From: Simplicispira hankyongi
GTDB lineage: Bacteria > Pseudomonadota > Gammaproteobacteria > Burkholderiales > Burkholderiaceae_C
Reading direction: 5' to 3'
Assembly: GCF_003570885.1 (NCBI RefSeq)
Contig: NZ_QXJC01000003.1
Span: forward strand, 248,001 to 312,000
Length of the DNA stretch: 64,000 bases
Below the pieces are notes generated by a model. That model was not told where the DNA came from and searched no databases. It was given only the letters and a program-made list of their open reading frames with translations. Positions 25,551-34,076 of this stretch are shown in pieces (position 1 is the stretch's first letter; each line of letters begins with the position of its first letter). The translations under genes and the position numbers were made by a program.

Positions 25551-26474
25551 CTAGGCCTCTTGTGCCGCCAGCGCCTCGGCGACCTGGTCGCTCACGAAAT
25601 CCAGAAACGCCCGTGTGCGAGCAGGCAGCATGCGCTGCGTGGGCAGGGCGGCATAGACGGTGTAGCGCGACAGAATCCAATCCGGCAGCACGTGGACCAG
25701 CGCCCCTGTGGCAAGGAAGCGCTGCGCCAGCAGGCGCGGGATAACGGCAATGCCGGTGCCGTCAAGTACTGCGCGCAGCAGCACATCGGTGCTGGTGGAC
25801 TGCAACACCACCGGCGGGGTGAGTTCGTGCGCCTCCCCTTCACCCGACACGGGGAACAAACAGAGTTTGCGCGTGCCACTGCGTGCCGCAAGACCGGCAT
25901 CGCGCAGAAAATCGTGCCGCTCCAGGTCAGGCGGCTGGCGCGGCGTGCCGCGGCGCAGCAGGTAGCCAGGCGACGCCACCACGATGGCCTCGCCCTGAAA
26001 CAGCTTGCGCGCCACGATGTTGCCGTCAAAACCATCGGGCACCACCAGCAGCGTGGCGTCAAACTCATCCACCCGCCCGGCAACGAAGTTATCGGTCGCA
26101 ATGTCGAGCATGAGCCTCGGATGGCGCACGCGCCAGCGCGGAATCAGGGGCGCCAGAAAGTAGGTCGCCAGTGCCGGCGGTGCCAGCACGTGTACCGCGC
26201 CCTGCAAGTCGCGCGTGCTGGCGGTCGCCGCTGCTTCCGCATCGTCCACTTCGTGCAGGATGCCGCGCACGCGGCGCAGGTAGGTATCTCCGGCGTCCGT
26301 CAAAGTCACCTTGCGCGTGGTGCGGTTCAGCAGACGGGTATTGAGATGCTGCTCCAGCTCGGCGACGACGCGCGTCACCACCGGCGGCGACATATCGAGC
26401 GCACGCGCAGCAGCCGCAAAGCCTCCTTCGTCAGCGACGCGGGCAAATACCGTCATGGCTTGCAGGCGGTCCAT
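25551..26474 (-). CDS. LysR family transcriptional regulator
   Basis: LysR-type regulator (307 aa). The N-terminal helix-turn-helix (about 1-60: MTVFARVADEGGFAAAARAL, SPPVVTRVVAELEQHL, LLNRTTRKVTLTDAG) leads to an effector-binding domain with the region LVVPDGFDGNIVARKLF and AIVVASPGYLLRRG. The subgroup resembles DhcR/AaeR-like regulators with unknown effectors. Its start lies 29 bp after the stop of the MaoC gene on the same strand, so the two may be co-transcribed. There is no divergent target gene, which is unusual for LysR proteins. Confidence 0.93.
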   Translation of the reverse strand: MDRLQAMTVFARVADEGGFAAAARALDMSPPVVTRVVAELEQHLNTRLLNRTTRKVTLTDAGDTYLRRVRGILHEVDDAEAAATASTRDLQGAVHVLAPPALATYFLAPLIPRWRVRHPRLMLDIATDNFVAGRVDEFDATLLVVPDGFDGNIVARKLFQGEAIVVASPGYLLRRGTPRQPPDLERHDFLRDAGLAARSGTRKLCLFPVSGEGEAHELTPPVVLQSTSTDVLLRAVLDGTGIAVIPRLLAQRFLATGALVHVLPDWILSRYTVYAALPTQRMLPARTRAFLDFVSDQVAEALAAQEA

Positions 26475-26503
26475 GCGTCACACCCGCCCTTCGCGGCAAC
26501 CCG

Positions 26504-26968
26504 TCAGGCTGCCGCGCCGTAACTGCGCGAGAGCGATTCGGCCACGCAGGCAGGCTTGTCGCCGCCCTCGCGTTCGACCGTCACCAGCCAGGTCATTTGC
26601 AGCCCATCGGGTGCCAGCGGCTCGGTGGCCTGCAGGGTCATGCGGGCACGCAGGCGGCTGCCCACCGGCACCGGCGACGTAAAGCGCACCCGGTTGAGCC
26701 CGTAGTTCACCCCCATGCGCGCACCCGCGATGGCAATGCCGGTTTCGAAGAAGCGCGGTATCAGCGACAGCGTCAGAAAGCCATGCGCAATGGGCGCCCC
26801 AAACGGCCCCTGGCGCGCGCGCTCCGGGTCCACATGAATCCACTGGTGGTCGCCGGTGGCCTGCGCAAACTGGTTGACCTGCTCCTGCGTGATGGTGATC
26901 CAGTCGGTCACGCAGACCTCCTGGCCCACGCAAGCGGCGACTTCCGAGTACGAGTGAAAGGTTTTCAT
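26504..26968 (-). CDS. MaoC-like (R)-specific enoyl-CoA hydratase
   Basis: Hot-dog fold hydratase (154 aa) that adds water to enoyl-CoA thioesters in fatty acid or polyhydroxyalkanoate metabolism. The catalytic hydratase-2 motif is seen as NQFAQATGDHQWIHVDPERA, with the Asp-His pair of the active site, followed by GPFGAPIAHGFLTLSLIP. Length matches the single-domain NodN/MaoC type. It sits between ParA and LysR genes with no clear pathway partner, so the natural substrate is unknown. Confidence 0.92.
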   Translation of the reverse strand: MKTFHSYSEVAACVGQEVCVTDWITITQEQVNQFAQATGDHQWIHVDPERARQGPFGAPIAHGFLTLSLIPRFFETGIAIAGARMGVNYGLNRVRFTSPVPVGSRLRARMTLQATEPLAPDGLQMTWLVTVEREGGDKPACVAESLSRSYGAAA

Positions 26969-27025
26969 GGCGCCAATGTAGCGCCCGCCTTCGCGCCCAG
27001 CTGTCGGCCATGGGACAGGCCCGGT

Positions 27026-27646
27026 TCACGCCGCATCCAGCCACTGGCAAATGCTCTGCCATTGCTCCAGGTCGCGGGCCACCCGGCCGGGCGCCACGTC
27101 GAACAGCGTCAGCCCATGTGCCGCCAGATGCAGGTAGTTTTGCGTCGCGCGCAGGTGGCCCAGCACCGGCATGCCGAGCTCGTCGACGAAATGCTGCAAC
27201 TGCTCGGCTGAGCGCGTACGCGGGTCCACGCGCATGCCGACGAGGCCCACCGGCGTTTGCGCGCTGGCGCGGTGCGCGGTGAGCTGGTCGAGAAATTCGC
27301 GCGTGGCGAAGATGTCGAAAACACTGGGCTGCAGCGGCACCACGATGCGGTCGGCCAGCTTGAGCACATCCGAGAGGCGCCAGCCCGCCAGCCCCGCCGG
27401 CGTGTCAATCACCACATGCGTGCTGCCGCGCGGCGGGCGCGCCATGACATCCGCGCCCATGTCCCAGGTGCCAATCGCCCGGGCCTCGGGCGGGCGCAAG
27501 CCCAGCCACAAGCGGGCCGACTGCTGGCGGTCGGCATCGCCCAGCAGCACCGGGTGGCCCTGGCTGGCGAAATAGCCGGCAATGTGGGTGGCAAGCGTCG
27601 ATTTGCCGACGCCGCCCTTGGGATTGGCAACCACGATCACGGGCAT
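27026..27646 (-). CDS. Orphan ParA/MinD family ATPase
   Basis: Cytosolic P-loop ATPase of 206 aa. It has the deviant Walker A KGGVGKST at residues 10-17, a DADRQQSARLWLG segment, VVIDTPAGL as Walker B and IVVPLQPSVFD. The short length without an N-terminal DNA-binding domain places it in the ParA type Ib/orphan group used for positioning protein clusters, plasmids or flagella. No ParB or cargo gene is adjacent; the neighbours are MaoC and LysE genes, so the cargo is unknown. Downstream is the MaoC gene after 57 bp. Confidence 0.9.
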   Translation of the reverse strand: MPVIVVANPKGGVGKSTLATHIAGYFASQGHPVLLGDADRQQSARLWLGLRPPEARAIGTWDMGADVMARPPRGSTHVVIDTPAGLAGWRLSDVLKLADRIVVPLQPSVFDIFATREFLDQLTAHRASAQTPVGLVGMRVDPRTRSAEQLQHFVDELGMPVLGHLRATQNYLHLAAHGLTLFDVAPGRVARDLEQWQSICQWLDAA

Positions 27647-27660
27647 GGCAGAGTCCTCAA

Positions 27661-27724
27661 ATAATACAAAATAGGCCTTTTACGCTTTACCTATAAGGGT
27701 ATAAAGCTATCATTTTGATAAAAA
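27661..27724 (-). repeat. Palindromic repeat family A, copy 4
   Basis: On the minus strand ATAGCT, 15 nt, TAAAGCGTAAA then AGGCCTATTTTG. It begins directly after the LysE stop codon (27725), in the same orientation as that gene, and lies before parA. Confidence 0.7.
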
Positions 27725-28363
27725 TCAGGTACCCTGGCTGCCACGCCGCACGAAGAACAGCCCGGCACCCACGGCCATGAGCACGCCACCGAACACGCGG
27801 TTCTGGTTGCGCTGTGCGCGCTGGCTTTGCATCCAGTGGCGCAGGCTGCTGGCGCCCAGCGCATAGCTGTGCATCACCGTCATGTCGATGGCAACCGACG
27901 TGGCAGCCATCACCAGCAACTGTTGCCACAGCGGGCGGGCATCGGTCATGAACTGCGGCAGCACCGCCACCATGAAGACGATGCCCTTGGGGTTGGTGGC
28001 ATTGGTCAGGAAACCCGTGGCAAAGCGCCGCTGCCAGCGCCCCGGCGGCTCGGCCGCCACGCCCGCCAGCGCATTGCCCGTACCAGCGCGCCATTGGCTC
28101 CAGCCCACGTAGATCAGGTAGCAGGCCCCAGCGACCTTGACCACGGCAAACGCGATTTCCGAAGCCAGCAGCAGCGAGCCCACGCCCGCGCCGGCCACCA
28201 GCAACAGCAGCAGCAGGCCCAGCTGCAGACCCAGAATGGTCGCCGTGGTCTTGCGCACCCCGTACGACAGGCCGTGGCTCATCGAGAGCACGGCGCCCGA
28301 GCCCGGTGAGAGCGCAATCAGGCAGGTGGCAGCGACGAAGGCGATCCAGGTATGCAGGTCCAT
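27725..28363 (-). CDS. LysE/RhtB family amino acid exporter
   Basis: Inner-membrane exporter (212 aa, about six helices) of the LysE/RhtB superfamily, which secretes amino acids such as threonine, homoserine or lysine. Family features seen are the N-terminal ALSPGSGAVLSMSHGLSYGVR, with its proline- and glycine-rich turn, and FLTNATNPKGIVFMVAVLPQF in the middle. Substrate cannot be assigned. It is divergent from the Kef antiporter gene; the 117-bp gap between the two starts must contain both promoters. Confidence 0.92.
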   Translation of the reverse strand: MDLHTWIAFVAATCLIALSPGSGAVLSMSHGLSYGVRKTTATILGLQLGLLLLLLVAGAGVGSLLLASEIAFAVVKVAGACYLIYVGWSQWRAGTGNALAGVAAEPPGRWQRRFATGFLTNATNPKGIVFMVAVLPQFMTDARPLWQQLLVMAATSVAIDMTVMHSYALGASSLRHWMQSQRAQRNQNRVFGGVLMAVGAGLFFVRRGSQGT

Positions 28364-28480
28364 GGTGGAGCAACGCGGTCAATAGGAACAGGGTTGGCAT
28401 CTTACGTCGCCCGCCTGAGCAGGGCTGCACACGCGGTGGCGCCGAAATGCCAAAATCAACCGCCTACTGCAAACGCCTCG

Positions 28481-30388
28481 ATGCCCCACGCTCCCGCCTG
28501 GCTGAACTATGCCTTTCTCTACCTCAGCGCTGCCGTGCTCACAGTGCCGATAGCGCGCGCCCTGGGCCTGGGCGCCATCATTGGCTATCTGGCCGCGGGC
28601 ATTGCCATTGGGCCCTGGGGCTTCGGCCTGGTGAGCAATGTGCAGGACATCCTGCACTTCGCCGAGTTCGGCGTGGTGCTGATGCTGTTCCTCGTCGGCC
28701 TGGAACTGCAACCCACGCGGCTGTGGAGCCTGCGACGCCCCATCTTTGGCCTCGGCAGCGCCCAGGTGCTGGGCTGCGCGCTGCTGCTGTGCGGGGCAGC
28801 GCTGCTCGCCGGCCTCTCCTGGCGTGTGGCGCTGGTGGGCGGCCTGGGGCTGGCGCTCTCGTCCACGGCGATTGCGCTGCAGTCGCTCGCCGAGCGCAAC
28901 GTGCTGCGCACCACGAGCGGCGAGTCGGCGTTTTCCATCCTGCTGTTCCAGGACATTGCGGCCATTCCCATCCTGGCCCTGGTGGCGGTGCTGGGCACGG
29001 CGAGCGGATCGGGCGCAGGCCATTCGCCTGACGCAGCCGCACTGGAGGCGCTCAAGCTGGTGGGCGTCATCGCCGCCATCGTGCTGGGCGGGCGCCTGCT
29101 GCTGCGCCCGCTGTTGCGCTGGATTGCCCGCAGCCGCACACCGGAGATCTTCACCGCCGCGGCGCTGCTGCTTGTCATCGGCATTGCCTACCTGATGGTG
29201 CTTGTCGGCCTGTCGATGGCGCTGGGGGCCTTTCTGGCCGGGGTGCTGCTGGCCGAGAGCGAGTTCCGCCGCGAGCTGGAAACCGACATCGAGCCCTTCA
29301 AGGGCCTGCTGCTGGGCCTGTTCTTCATCGCCGTGGGCATGAGCATCGACTTTGGCGCCATGCTGCGCGCGCCGCTCACCGTGGCCCTGCTGCTGGTCGG
29401 CTTTGTGCTGATCAAGAGCGTGGTGATCTACGCGCTGGCGCGGGGCGTGAAGATTCCGTACCAGGAGCGCCCCGTCTTCACGCTGCTGCTGGCACAGGGC
29501 GGCGAGTTCGCCTTCGTCGTCTTCCAGGCTGCGGCTGGCGCAGGGGCACTGCCGGGCGAGATGGCCTCACTGCTGATCGGCGCCGTGGCACTGTCGATGC
29601 TGTGCACGCCGGTCCTTCTGGTGGTGCTTGACCGCTTCGTGCTGCCGCGCTACGCCGCCACGCTGCGCGCGCCGCCCGAAGGTGAAATCTCCGAGCCGCA
29701 AACCGCGCCCGTACTGATCGCAGGGTTTGGCCGCTATGGTCAGATCGTCGCGCGGGTGCTGCTGGCCCAGGGCATTCCAGCCACGGTGCTGGACCACAGC
29801 GTGGACATCCTGGAGGTGGCGCGCACCTTTGGCTACCGCGTGTACTACGGCGATGCCACGCGGCTCGACCTGCTGCGCATGGCGGGCGCCGCGCAGGCAC
29901 GCGTGCTGGTGCTGGCGGTGGACGCGCCCGGGCCTTCGCTGAAGATCGCCACGCTGGCACGCGAGCATTTCCCGCACCTGAAAATCGTGGCACGGGCCCG
30001 CGACCTCACGCATTGGAACGAGCTGCGCGACCTGGGCGTCACCCAGGTGCAGCGCGAGCTGTTCGAGTCCAGCCTGGCGAGCGCGCGCAGCGTACTGGAA
30101 CACATGGGCCTGGAAGAAGCCGAGGCCGACGCCCTGGTGGTGCGCTTTCGCCTGCACAACATTGCGCTGGCCGACCGCATGTACCCGCACCACAAGGACC
30201 AGGCCCGCATGATCGCCGTAGCCCGCGAAGGCCGCAACCAACTGGCCGAGCAACTGGCCAAGGAGCGCGAGGAACGCACCCTGCGCAACGCGGCAGGCGC
30301 TGACTACCCAGGCTACGGGCAGGACGCACAGGCCCCAGGCCCGGAAGGTACGTCCGAGCCAAAAAATATAAGCAAAAATGGCCTCTAG
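28481..30388 (+). CDS. kefC: Kef-type monovalent cation:proton antiporter (CPA2)
   Basis: CPA2 transporter (635 aa). The membrane domain (about 1-385, twelve or so helices) contains the typical GLELQPTRLWSLRRPIFGLG, LSSTAIALQSL and LFQDIAAIPILAL blocks. A cytoplasmic RCK/TrkA-N domain begins near 408 with PVLIAGFGRYGQIVARVL, a nucleotide-binding Rossmann motif. It should export K+ in exchange for protons and be gated by nucleotide or glutathione adducts, as in KefB/KefC. The ATG at 28481 is the conserved start. The last codons (KNISKNGL and the TAG stop) coincide with a copy of the interspersed repeat. Confidence 0.92.
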   Translation: MPHAPAWLNYAFLYLSAAVLTVPIARALGLGAIIGYLAAGIAIGPWGFGLVSNVQDILHFAEFGVVLMLFLVGLELQPTRLWSLRRPIFGLGSAQVLGCALLLCGAALLAGLSWRVALVGGLGLALSSTAIALQSLAERNVLRTTSGESAFSILLFQDIAAIPILALVAVLGTASGSGAGHSPDAAALEALKLVGVIAAIVLGGRLLLRPLLRWIARSRTPEIFTAAALLLVIGIAYLMVLVGLSMALGAFLAGVLLAESEFRRELETDIEPFKGLLLGLFFIAVGMSIDFGAMLRAPLTVALLLVGFVLIKSVVIYALARGVKIPYQERPVFTLLLAQGGEFAFVVFQAAAGAGALPGEMASLLIGAVALSMLCTPVLLVVLDRFVLPRYAATLRAPPEGEISEPQTAPVLIAGFGRYGQIVARVLLAQGIPATVLDHSVDILEVARTFGYRVYYGDATRLDLLRMAGAAQARVLVLAVDAPGPSLKIATLAREHFPHLKIVARARDLTHWNELRDLGVTQVQRELFESSLASARSVLEHMGLEEAEADALVVRFRLHNIALADRMYPHHKDQARMIAVAREGRNQLAEQLAKEREERTLRNAAGADYPGYGQDAQAPGPEGTSEPKNISKNGL

Positions 30389-30429
30389 CGCTTTATGGAT
30401 AAGCGCAAGCAGCTATCTTTTTATTAGCA
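30368..30429 (-). repeat. Palindromic repeat family A, copy 5
   Basis: On the minus strand ATAGCTGCTTGCGC continues to AAAGCGCTAG and AGGCCATTTTTGC. It lies 48 nt after the pcaF stop in the sense orientation, and also provides the last codons and stop of the convergent kefC gene. Confidence 0.8.
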
Positions 30430-30477
30430 TCTGCACTGCTGGGAAAAGACAGCCTGGACCATGAACTGGCGGAAAAA

Positions 30478-31680
30478 TCACACCCGCTCCAGCAGCAGCG
30501 CAATCCCCTGCCCCACGCCAATGCACATGGTGCACAGCGCGTAGCGCCCGCCGCTGGCGTGCAGGCGGTTGACGGCCGTAGTCGCCAGGCGCGCGCCGCT
30601 GGCGCCCAGCGGGTGGCCCAGCGCAATCGCGCCGCCCCAGGCATTGACACGCGGGTCGTCGTCCGCCAGGCCCAGCAGGCGCAGCACCGCCAGGCCTTGC
30701 GCGGCAAACGCCTCGTTCAATTCGATGACATCGATCTGGGCAAGCGTGACCCCGGTTTGCGCCAGCAGCTTTTGCGTCGCCGGCGCCGGACCAATGCCCA
30801 TCACACGTGGCGCCACGCCCGCCACCGCCATGCCGACCACACGGGCACGGGGCGTGAGGCCGTGGCGCGCGGCAGCCGCGCCGCTGGCCAGCAGCAGCGC
30901 GCAGGCGCCGTCGTTCACGCCGCTGGCGTTGCCAGCCGTCACCGTGCCGTCGGGGCGCACGATGGGTTTGAGCCGCGCCAGCGCCTCCAGGCTGGTCTCA
31001 CGCGGATGTTCGTCGGCGCTGACCAGCAGCGGCGCGCCCTTCTTCTGTGCCAGCGCCACCGGTACGATTTCGCGCGCCAGATGCCCCGCCTGTTGCGCTG
31101 CCAGTGCACGCTGCTGGCTGGCCAGCGCCATGCGGTCCTGGGCTTCGCGCGAGATGCCGTACTCCTGCGCGACGTTCTCGGCCGTCTCGGGCATGGAATC
31201 AGTGCCGTACTGCGCCTGCATCCGCTTGTTGACGAAGCGCCAGCCGATGGTGGTGTCATAGACCGCATTGCTGCGGCCAAAGGCGGTGTCCATTTTGGGC
31301 ATGACGAAGGGCGCGCGGCTCATGCTCTCGACTCCGCCCGCAATCACCAAGTCGGACTCACCGGCCTTGATCGCACGCGCTGCCGTGCCAATGGCATCCA
31401 GGCCGGAGCCGCACAGGCGGTTGAGCGTGGCGCCGGGCACCTCCACCGGCAGGCCGGCGAGCAGCACCGCCATGCGCGCGACGTTGCGGTTGTCCTCGCC
31501 CGCCTGGTTGGCACAGCCGAGCAGCACATCGGACAGCTGCGCCCAGTCCACACCGGCGTTGCGCTCCATGAGCGCACGAATCGGCAGCGCGGCAAGATCG
31601 TCGGGGCGCACGCTGGCAAGCAGCCCGCCATAGCGGCCGAAAGGCGTGCGGATGGCATCGCAAAGGAAGGCGTCTTGCAT
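30478..31680 (-). CDS. pcaF: 3-oxoadipyl-CoA thiolase
   Basis: Thiolase (400 aa) cleaving 3-oxoadipyl-CoA with CoA to succinyl-CoA and acetyl-CoA, the last step of the beta-ketoadipate and phenylacetate pathways. The nucleophilic Cys90 lies in TLNRLCGSGLDA, GGVESMSRAPFVM follows, and NEAFAAQGLAVLR, GGAIALGHPLGASGAR and CMCIGVGQG (second catalytic Cys) close the active site. The sequence resembles PcaF/PaaJ more than PhaA or FadA, including the N-terminus DAIRTPFGRYGG and ANQAGEDNRNVARM. The ATG at 31680 is the conserved start. No other aromatic catabolism gene is nearby. Confidence 0.9.
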   Translation of the reverse strand: MQDAFLCDAIRTPFGRYGGLLASVRPDDLAALPIRALMERNAGVDWAQLSDVLLGCANQAGEDNRNVARMAVLLAGLPVEVPGATLNRLCGSGLDAIGTAARAIKAGESDLVIAGGVESMSRAPFVMPKMDTAFGRSNAVYDTTIGWRFVNKRMQAQYGTDSMPETAENVAQEYGISREAQDRMALASQQRALAAQQAGHLAREIVPVALAQKKGAPLLVSADEHPRETSLEALARLKPIVRPDGTVTAGNASGVNDGACALLLASGAAAARHGLTPRARVVGMAVAGVAPRVMGIGPAPATQKLLAQTGVTLAQIDVIELNEAFAAQGLAVLRLLGLADDDPRVNAWGGAIALGHPLGASGARLATTAVNRLHASGGRYALCTMCIGVGQGIALLLERV

Positions 31681-31760
31681 GGCAGCAATCTCCAGGAAAT
31701 CAGCCCACCACTCTAACCAGCGCGGCAGCACGGGCATGCCGCCTGCGGGACAATGGCGCC

Positions 31761-32195
31761 ATGTTCAACCCGACCCAAGCCGACGTACGCCGCTTTCTCT
31801 GCGCCGTGCACGCCAAGACGGCCGCCCAGGCGCCGATGGAAGCCATTGAAACACTCGCCAGCCTGTGGATTGCCGAACACCCCGAATACCACGCCGATCT
31901 ACAGGACGCAGATGCAGCCGTAGCGCGCAACTACGACGAAACGCCCGAACGCAGCAACCCGTTTCTGCACCTGTCCATGCACCTTTCGGTCAGCGAGCAG
32001 TGCAGCATCGACCAGCCGCGCGGCATCCGCCAGGCGGTGGAGCTGCTGGCGCACCGGCTCGATTCGCTACACGACGCACACCATGTGGCGATGGAGTGCC
32101 TGGGCGAGATGCTGTGGGAGAGCCAGCGCTCGGGCCGCCCGCCCGACGGCGAAGCCTATGTGGCGCGCGTGCAGCGCAAGGCGACCAAGGATTGA
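31761..32195 (+). CDS. DUF1841 family protein
   Basis: Cytosolic protein of 144 aa matching the DUF1841 family of Beta- and Gammaproteobacteria: MFNPTQADVRRFLC, then EHPEYHADL and the well conserved NPFLHLSMHLSVSEQ block, followed by LDSLHDAHHVAMECLGEMLWE. Its function is unknown. The His-rich helices (HLSMHL, HDAHHVAMECLGEML) suggest a helical bundle that could bind metal, but this is inference. It is divergent from pcaF and followed by repeat copy 6 and a terminator. Confidence 0.88.
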   Translation: MFNPTQADVRRFLCAVHAKTAAQAPMEAIETLASLWIAEHPEYHADLQDADAAVARNYDETPERSNPFLHLSMHLSVSEQCSIDQPRGIRQAVELLAHRLDSLHDAHHVAMECLGEMLWESQRSGRPPDGEAYVARVQRKATKD

Positions 32196-32206
32196 TGCTC
32201 CCGGTT

Positions 32207-32255
32207 CAATAGCATCAAATCCACTATAAATAAGCGCTACAGGCCAAATCAGCCA
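32207..32255 (+). repeat. Palindromic repeat family A, copy 6
   Basis: ATAGCA, 15 nt, ATAAGCGCTAC then AGGCCAAATCAG, starting 11 nt after the DUF1841 stop and in the same orientation. Confidence 0.75.
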
Positions 32256-32256
32256 T

Positions 32257-32281
32257 AAAAAAACCCGCCATGGGGCGGGTT
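32257..32281 (-). terminator. Terminator of the diheme cytochrome c gene
   Basis: On the minus strand AACCCGCC, a short loop and GGCGGGTT are followed by a run of seven T, 20 bp after the cytochrome stop codon. Confidence 0.9.
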
Positions 32282-32301
32282 GCAGGGCGGCGCTGTGAAG
32301 A

Positions 32302-32967
32302 TCAGCGAAAGCGCGACTCCGCCACCGTCTTGACGTTGCCATCGAGCGAGCCGATGTAGCCGGCCAGCGACTTGAGCTCGTCGTTGGTGAACTGCTTGGC
32401 AACACCACCCATGATGGGGTTGGCGCGGCCGACGTAGGGGGTGACGCCAGCTTTGTAGGCTTTGAGCGCTACAAACAGATAGTCGGCATTCTGCCCAGCC
32501 AATTGCGGGTAGGACGGGTCAATCGGCTTGGCAAAATTGCTGCCGTGGCAGGCCACGCAACCGCCCTTTTGCAGCAGCGCAGCGACTTCAATGGACGGCT
32601 CGCGCGCCGGCTTCTCGGGCAGCGCCGTTGCGCCTGCCTGGCCCAGTTGGGCGTAGTAGGCCGAAATGTCGGCAATGTCCTGCTCGGAGAGCGCCACCGC
32701 TACAGCGTGCATGGTGGGGAAGCGCCGCTCGCCCTTGGCGTAGGCATGCAGGGCCGATTCAATGTAGCCCGCGCCTTGCCCGGCGATTTTTGGCACCTTG
32801 TAGACCTCGGGGAAGCTGGCCTTGTAGTCCACGATACCGTGGCAGCCGATGCACATGGCGATCTTGCCCTCCCCAGCTTTCACATCGCCCTTGACTTCAG
32901 CGTGAGCCGCTATCGCCGTCCCGAAAGCGACAGCCAGTGCGAATATCGACGTCATCGTTTTGTTCAT
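32302..32967 (-). CDS. Periplasmic diheme cytochrome c4-type protein
   Basis: Exported electron carrier (221 aa). A Sec signal peptide (about 1-23, ending AHA) precedes two cytochrome c domains with heme sites CIGCH (39-43) and CVACH (137-141). Axial methionines are likely in PTMHAVAVALS and NPIMGGVAKQF. The two-domain layout and spacing fit cytochrome c4/c553-like proteins that shuttle electrons between bc1 and terminal oxidases, here plausibly to the aa3 oxidase encoded upstream. It is transcribed alone and has its own terminator. Confidence 0.92.
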   Translation of the reverse strand: MNKTMTSIFALAVAFGTAIAAHAEVKGDVKAGEGKIAMCIGCHGIVDYKASFPEVYKVPKIAGQGAGYIESALHAYAKGERRFPTMHAVAVALSEQDIADISAYYAQLGQAGATALPEKPAREPSIEVAALLQKGGCVACHGSNFAKPIDPSYPQLAGQNADYLFVALKAYKAGVTPYVGRANPIMGGVAKQFTNDELKSLAGYIGSLDGNVKTVAESRFR

Positions 32968-33065
32968 TTTGCGCGCACAATCGTAGGAAAGTTCCGCCCC
33001 CAGGGCCTCAATTTACGGGCGATTATAGCCAGCGCTGTCAAGCCCGATAGTCAACTCTTTTTCAC

Positions 33066-33926
33066 ATGTCCACGAAATTCCAAGGCTCCAAGAACTACGT
33101 CGCCACCCAGGACTTGATGCTTGCCGTCAATGCCGCCGCCACGCTCCAGCGCCCGCTGCTGGTCAAGGGCGAGCCGGGCACCGGCAAGACCATGCTGGCC
33201 GAAGAAGTGGCACAGGCGCTTTCCATGCCGCTCCTGCAATGGCACATCAAGTCCACCACCAAGGCCCAGCAAGGTCTGTATGAGTACGACGCTGTGAGCC
33301 GGTTGCGCGACAGCCAGCTGGGCGGGGCCGAAAACGGCGACAAGGTAAAGGACATCCGCAACTACATCGTGCAAGGCGTGCTCTGGCAGGCGTTCACCGC
33401 CGACCAGCCTGTGGCGCTCTTGATCGACGAGATCGACAAGGCCGACATCGAATTTCCGAACGACCTGCTGCGCGAGATCGACCGCATGGAGTTCTATTGC
33501 TACGAGACGCGCGAGCTCATCCGTGCCAAGCACCGCCCACTGGTCTTCATCACCTCGAACAACGAAAAAGAGCTGCCCGACGCCTTCCTGCGCCGCTGCT
33601 TCTTCCACTACATCAAGTTCCCGGAAGCCGACACCATGCGCCAGATCGTGGCGGTGCACTTCCCCACGCTCAAGAGCGAGCTGCTGACCTCGGCGATGAA
33701 AACGTTTTACGACGTGCGCAACCTGCCGGGCCTGAAGAAGAAGCCCTCGACCAGCGAATTGCTCGATTGGCTCAAGCTCTTGGTGGCCGAAGACATTCCT
33801 CTCTCTGCGCTGCAGAGCCAGGACAACAAAGTCGCTGTACCGCCGCTGGTGGGCGCCCTCTTGAAGAATGAGCAGGACGTGAGCCTGTTTGAAAAACTGG
33901 TCTTCATGAACCAAAGGAACAGATAG
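33066..33926 (+). CDS. MoxR-type AAA+ ATPase
   Basis: AAA+ ATPase (286 aa) of the MoxR family. Walker A is GEPGTGKT at residues 35-42, Walker B is LLIDEIDKAD, sensor 1 is VFITSNNEKELPDAFLRRC (arginine finger included), and the C-terminal lid follows. MoxR ATPases act with von Willebrand (VWA) proteins as chaperones that insert cofactors or remodel enzyme complexes. The matching VWA gene lies at 34709-35896, with a GNAT gene between. A copy of repeat family B starts 3 nt after its stop codon. Confidence 0.94.
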   Translation: MSTKFQGSKNYVATQDLMLAVNAAATLQRPLLVKGEPGTGKTMLAEEVAQALSMPLLQWHIKSTTKAQQGLYEYDAVSRLRDSQLGGAENGDKVKDIRNYIVQGVLWQAFTADQPVALLIDEIDKADIEFPNDLLREIDRMEFYCYETRELIRAKHRPLVFITSNNEKELPDAFLRRCFFHYIKFPEADTMRQIVAVHFPTLKSELLTSAMKTFYDVRNLPGLKKKPSTSELLDWLKLLVAEDIPLSALQSQDNKVAVPPLVGALLKNEQDVSLFEKLVFMNQRNR

Positions 33927-33929
33927 AGA

Positions 33930-34028
33930 GCATCCCCCTGTGTCGCTTCGCTCCTTCCCCCTTCTCTCGAATTGCTGCGCAATTCGGGATGGGGGACGCT
34001 CCCTGCGCGGCGGGGCGGCCCTTGCGCG
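33930..34028 (+). repeat. Interspersed repeat family B, copy 1
   Basis: About 99 bp running from CATCCCCCTG through CCCCCTTCTCTCG and GGGGGAC to GCGGGGCGGCCCTTGCGCG. It matches the reverse complement of 47232-47324 over nearly its full length and begins directly after the moxR stop. Internal inverted repeats (GAATTGCTGCGCAATTC) give a hairpin. Confidence 0.8.
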
Positions 34029-34076
34029 AGAGCCCTGGCGGGGAAGCGCCCCTTTCATGCACAACGACTAACCGAA

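Noticed and set aside
30559-31716. A 385-aa forward open frame opposite the thiolase
   Set aside because: Pure antisense shadow of pcaF with no motif; long open antisense frames are expected at this GC content.
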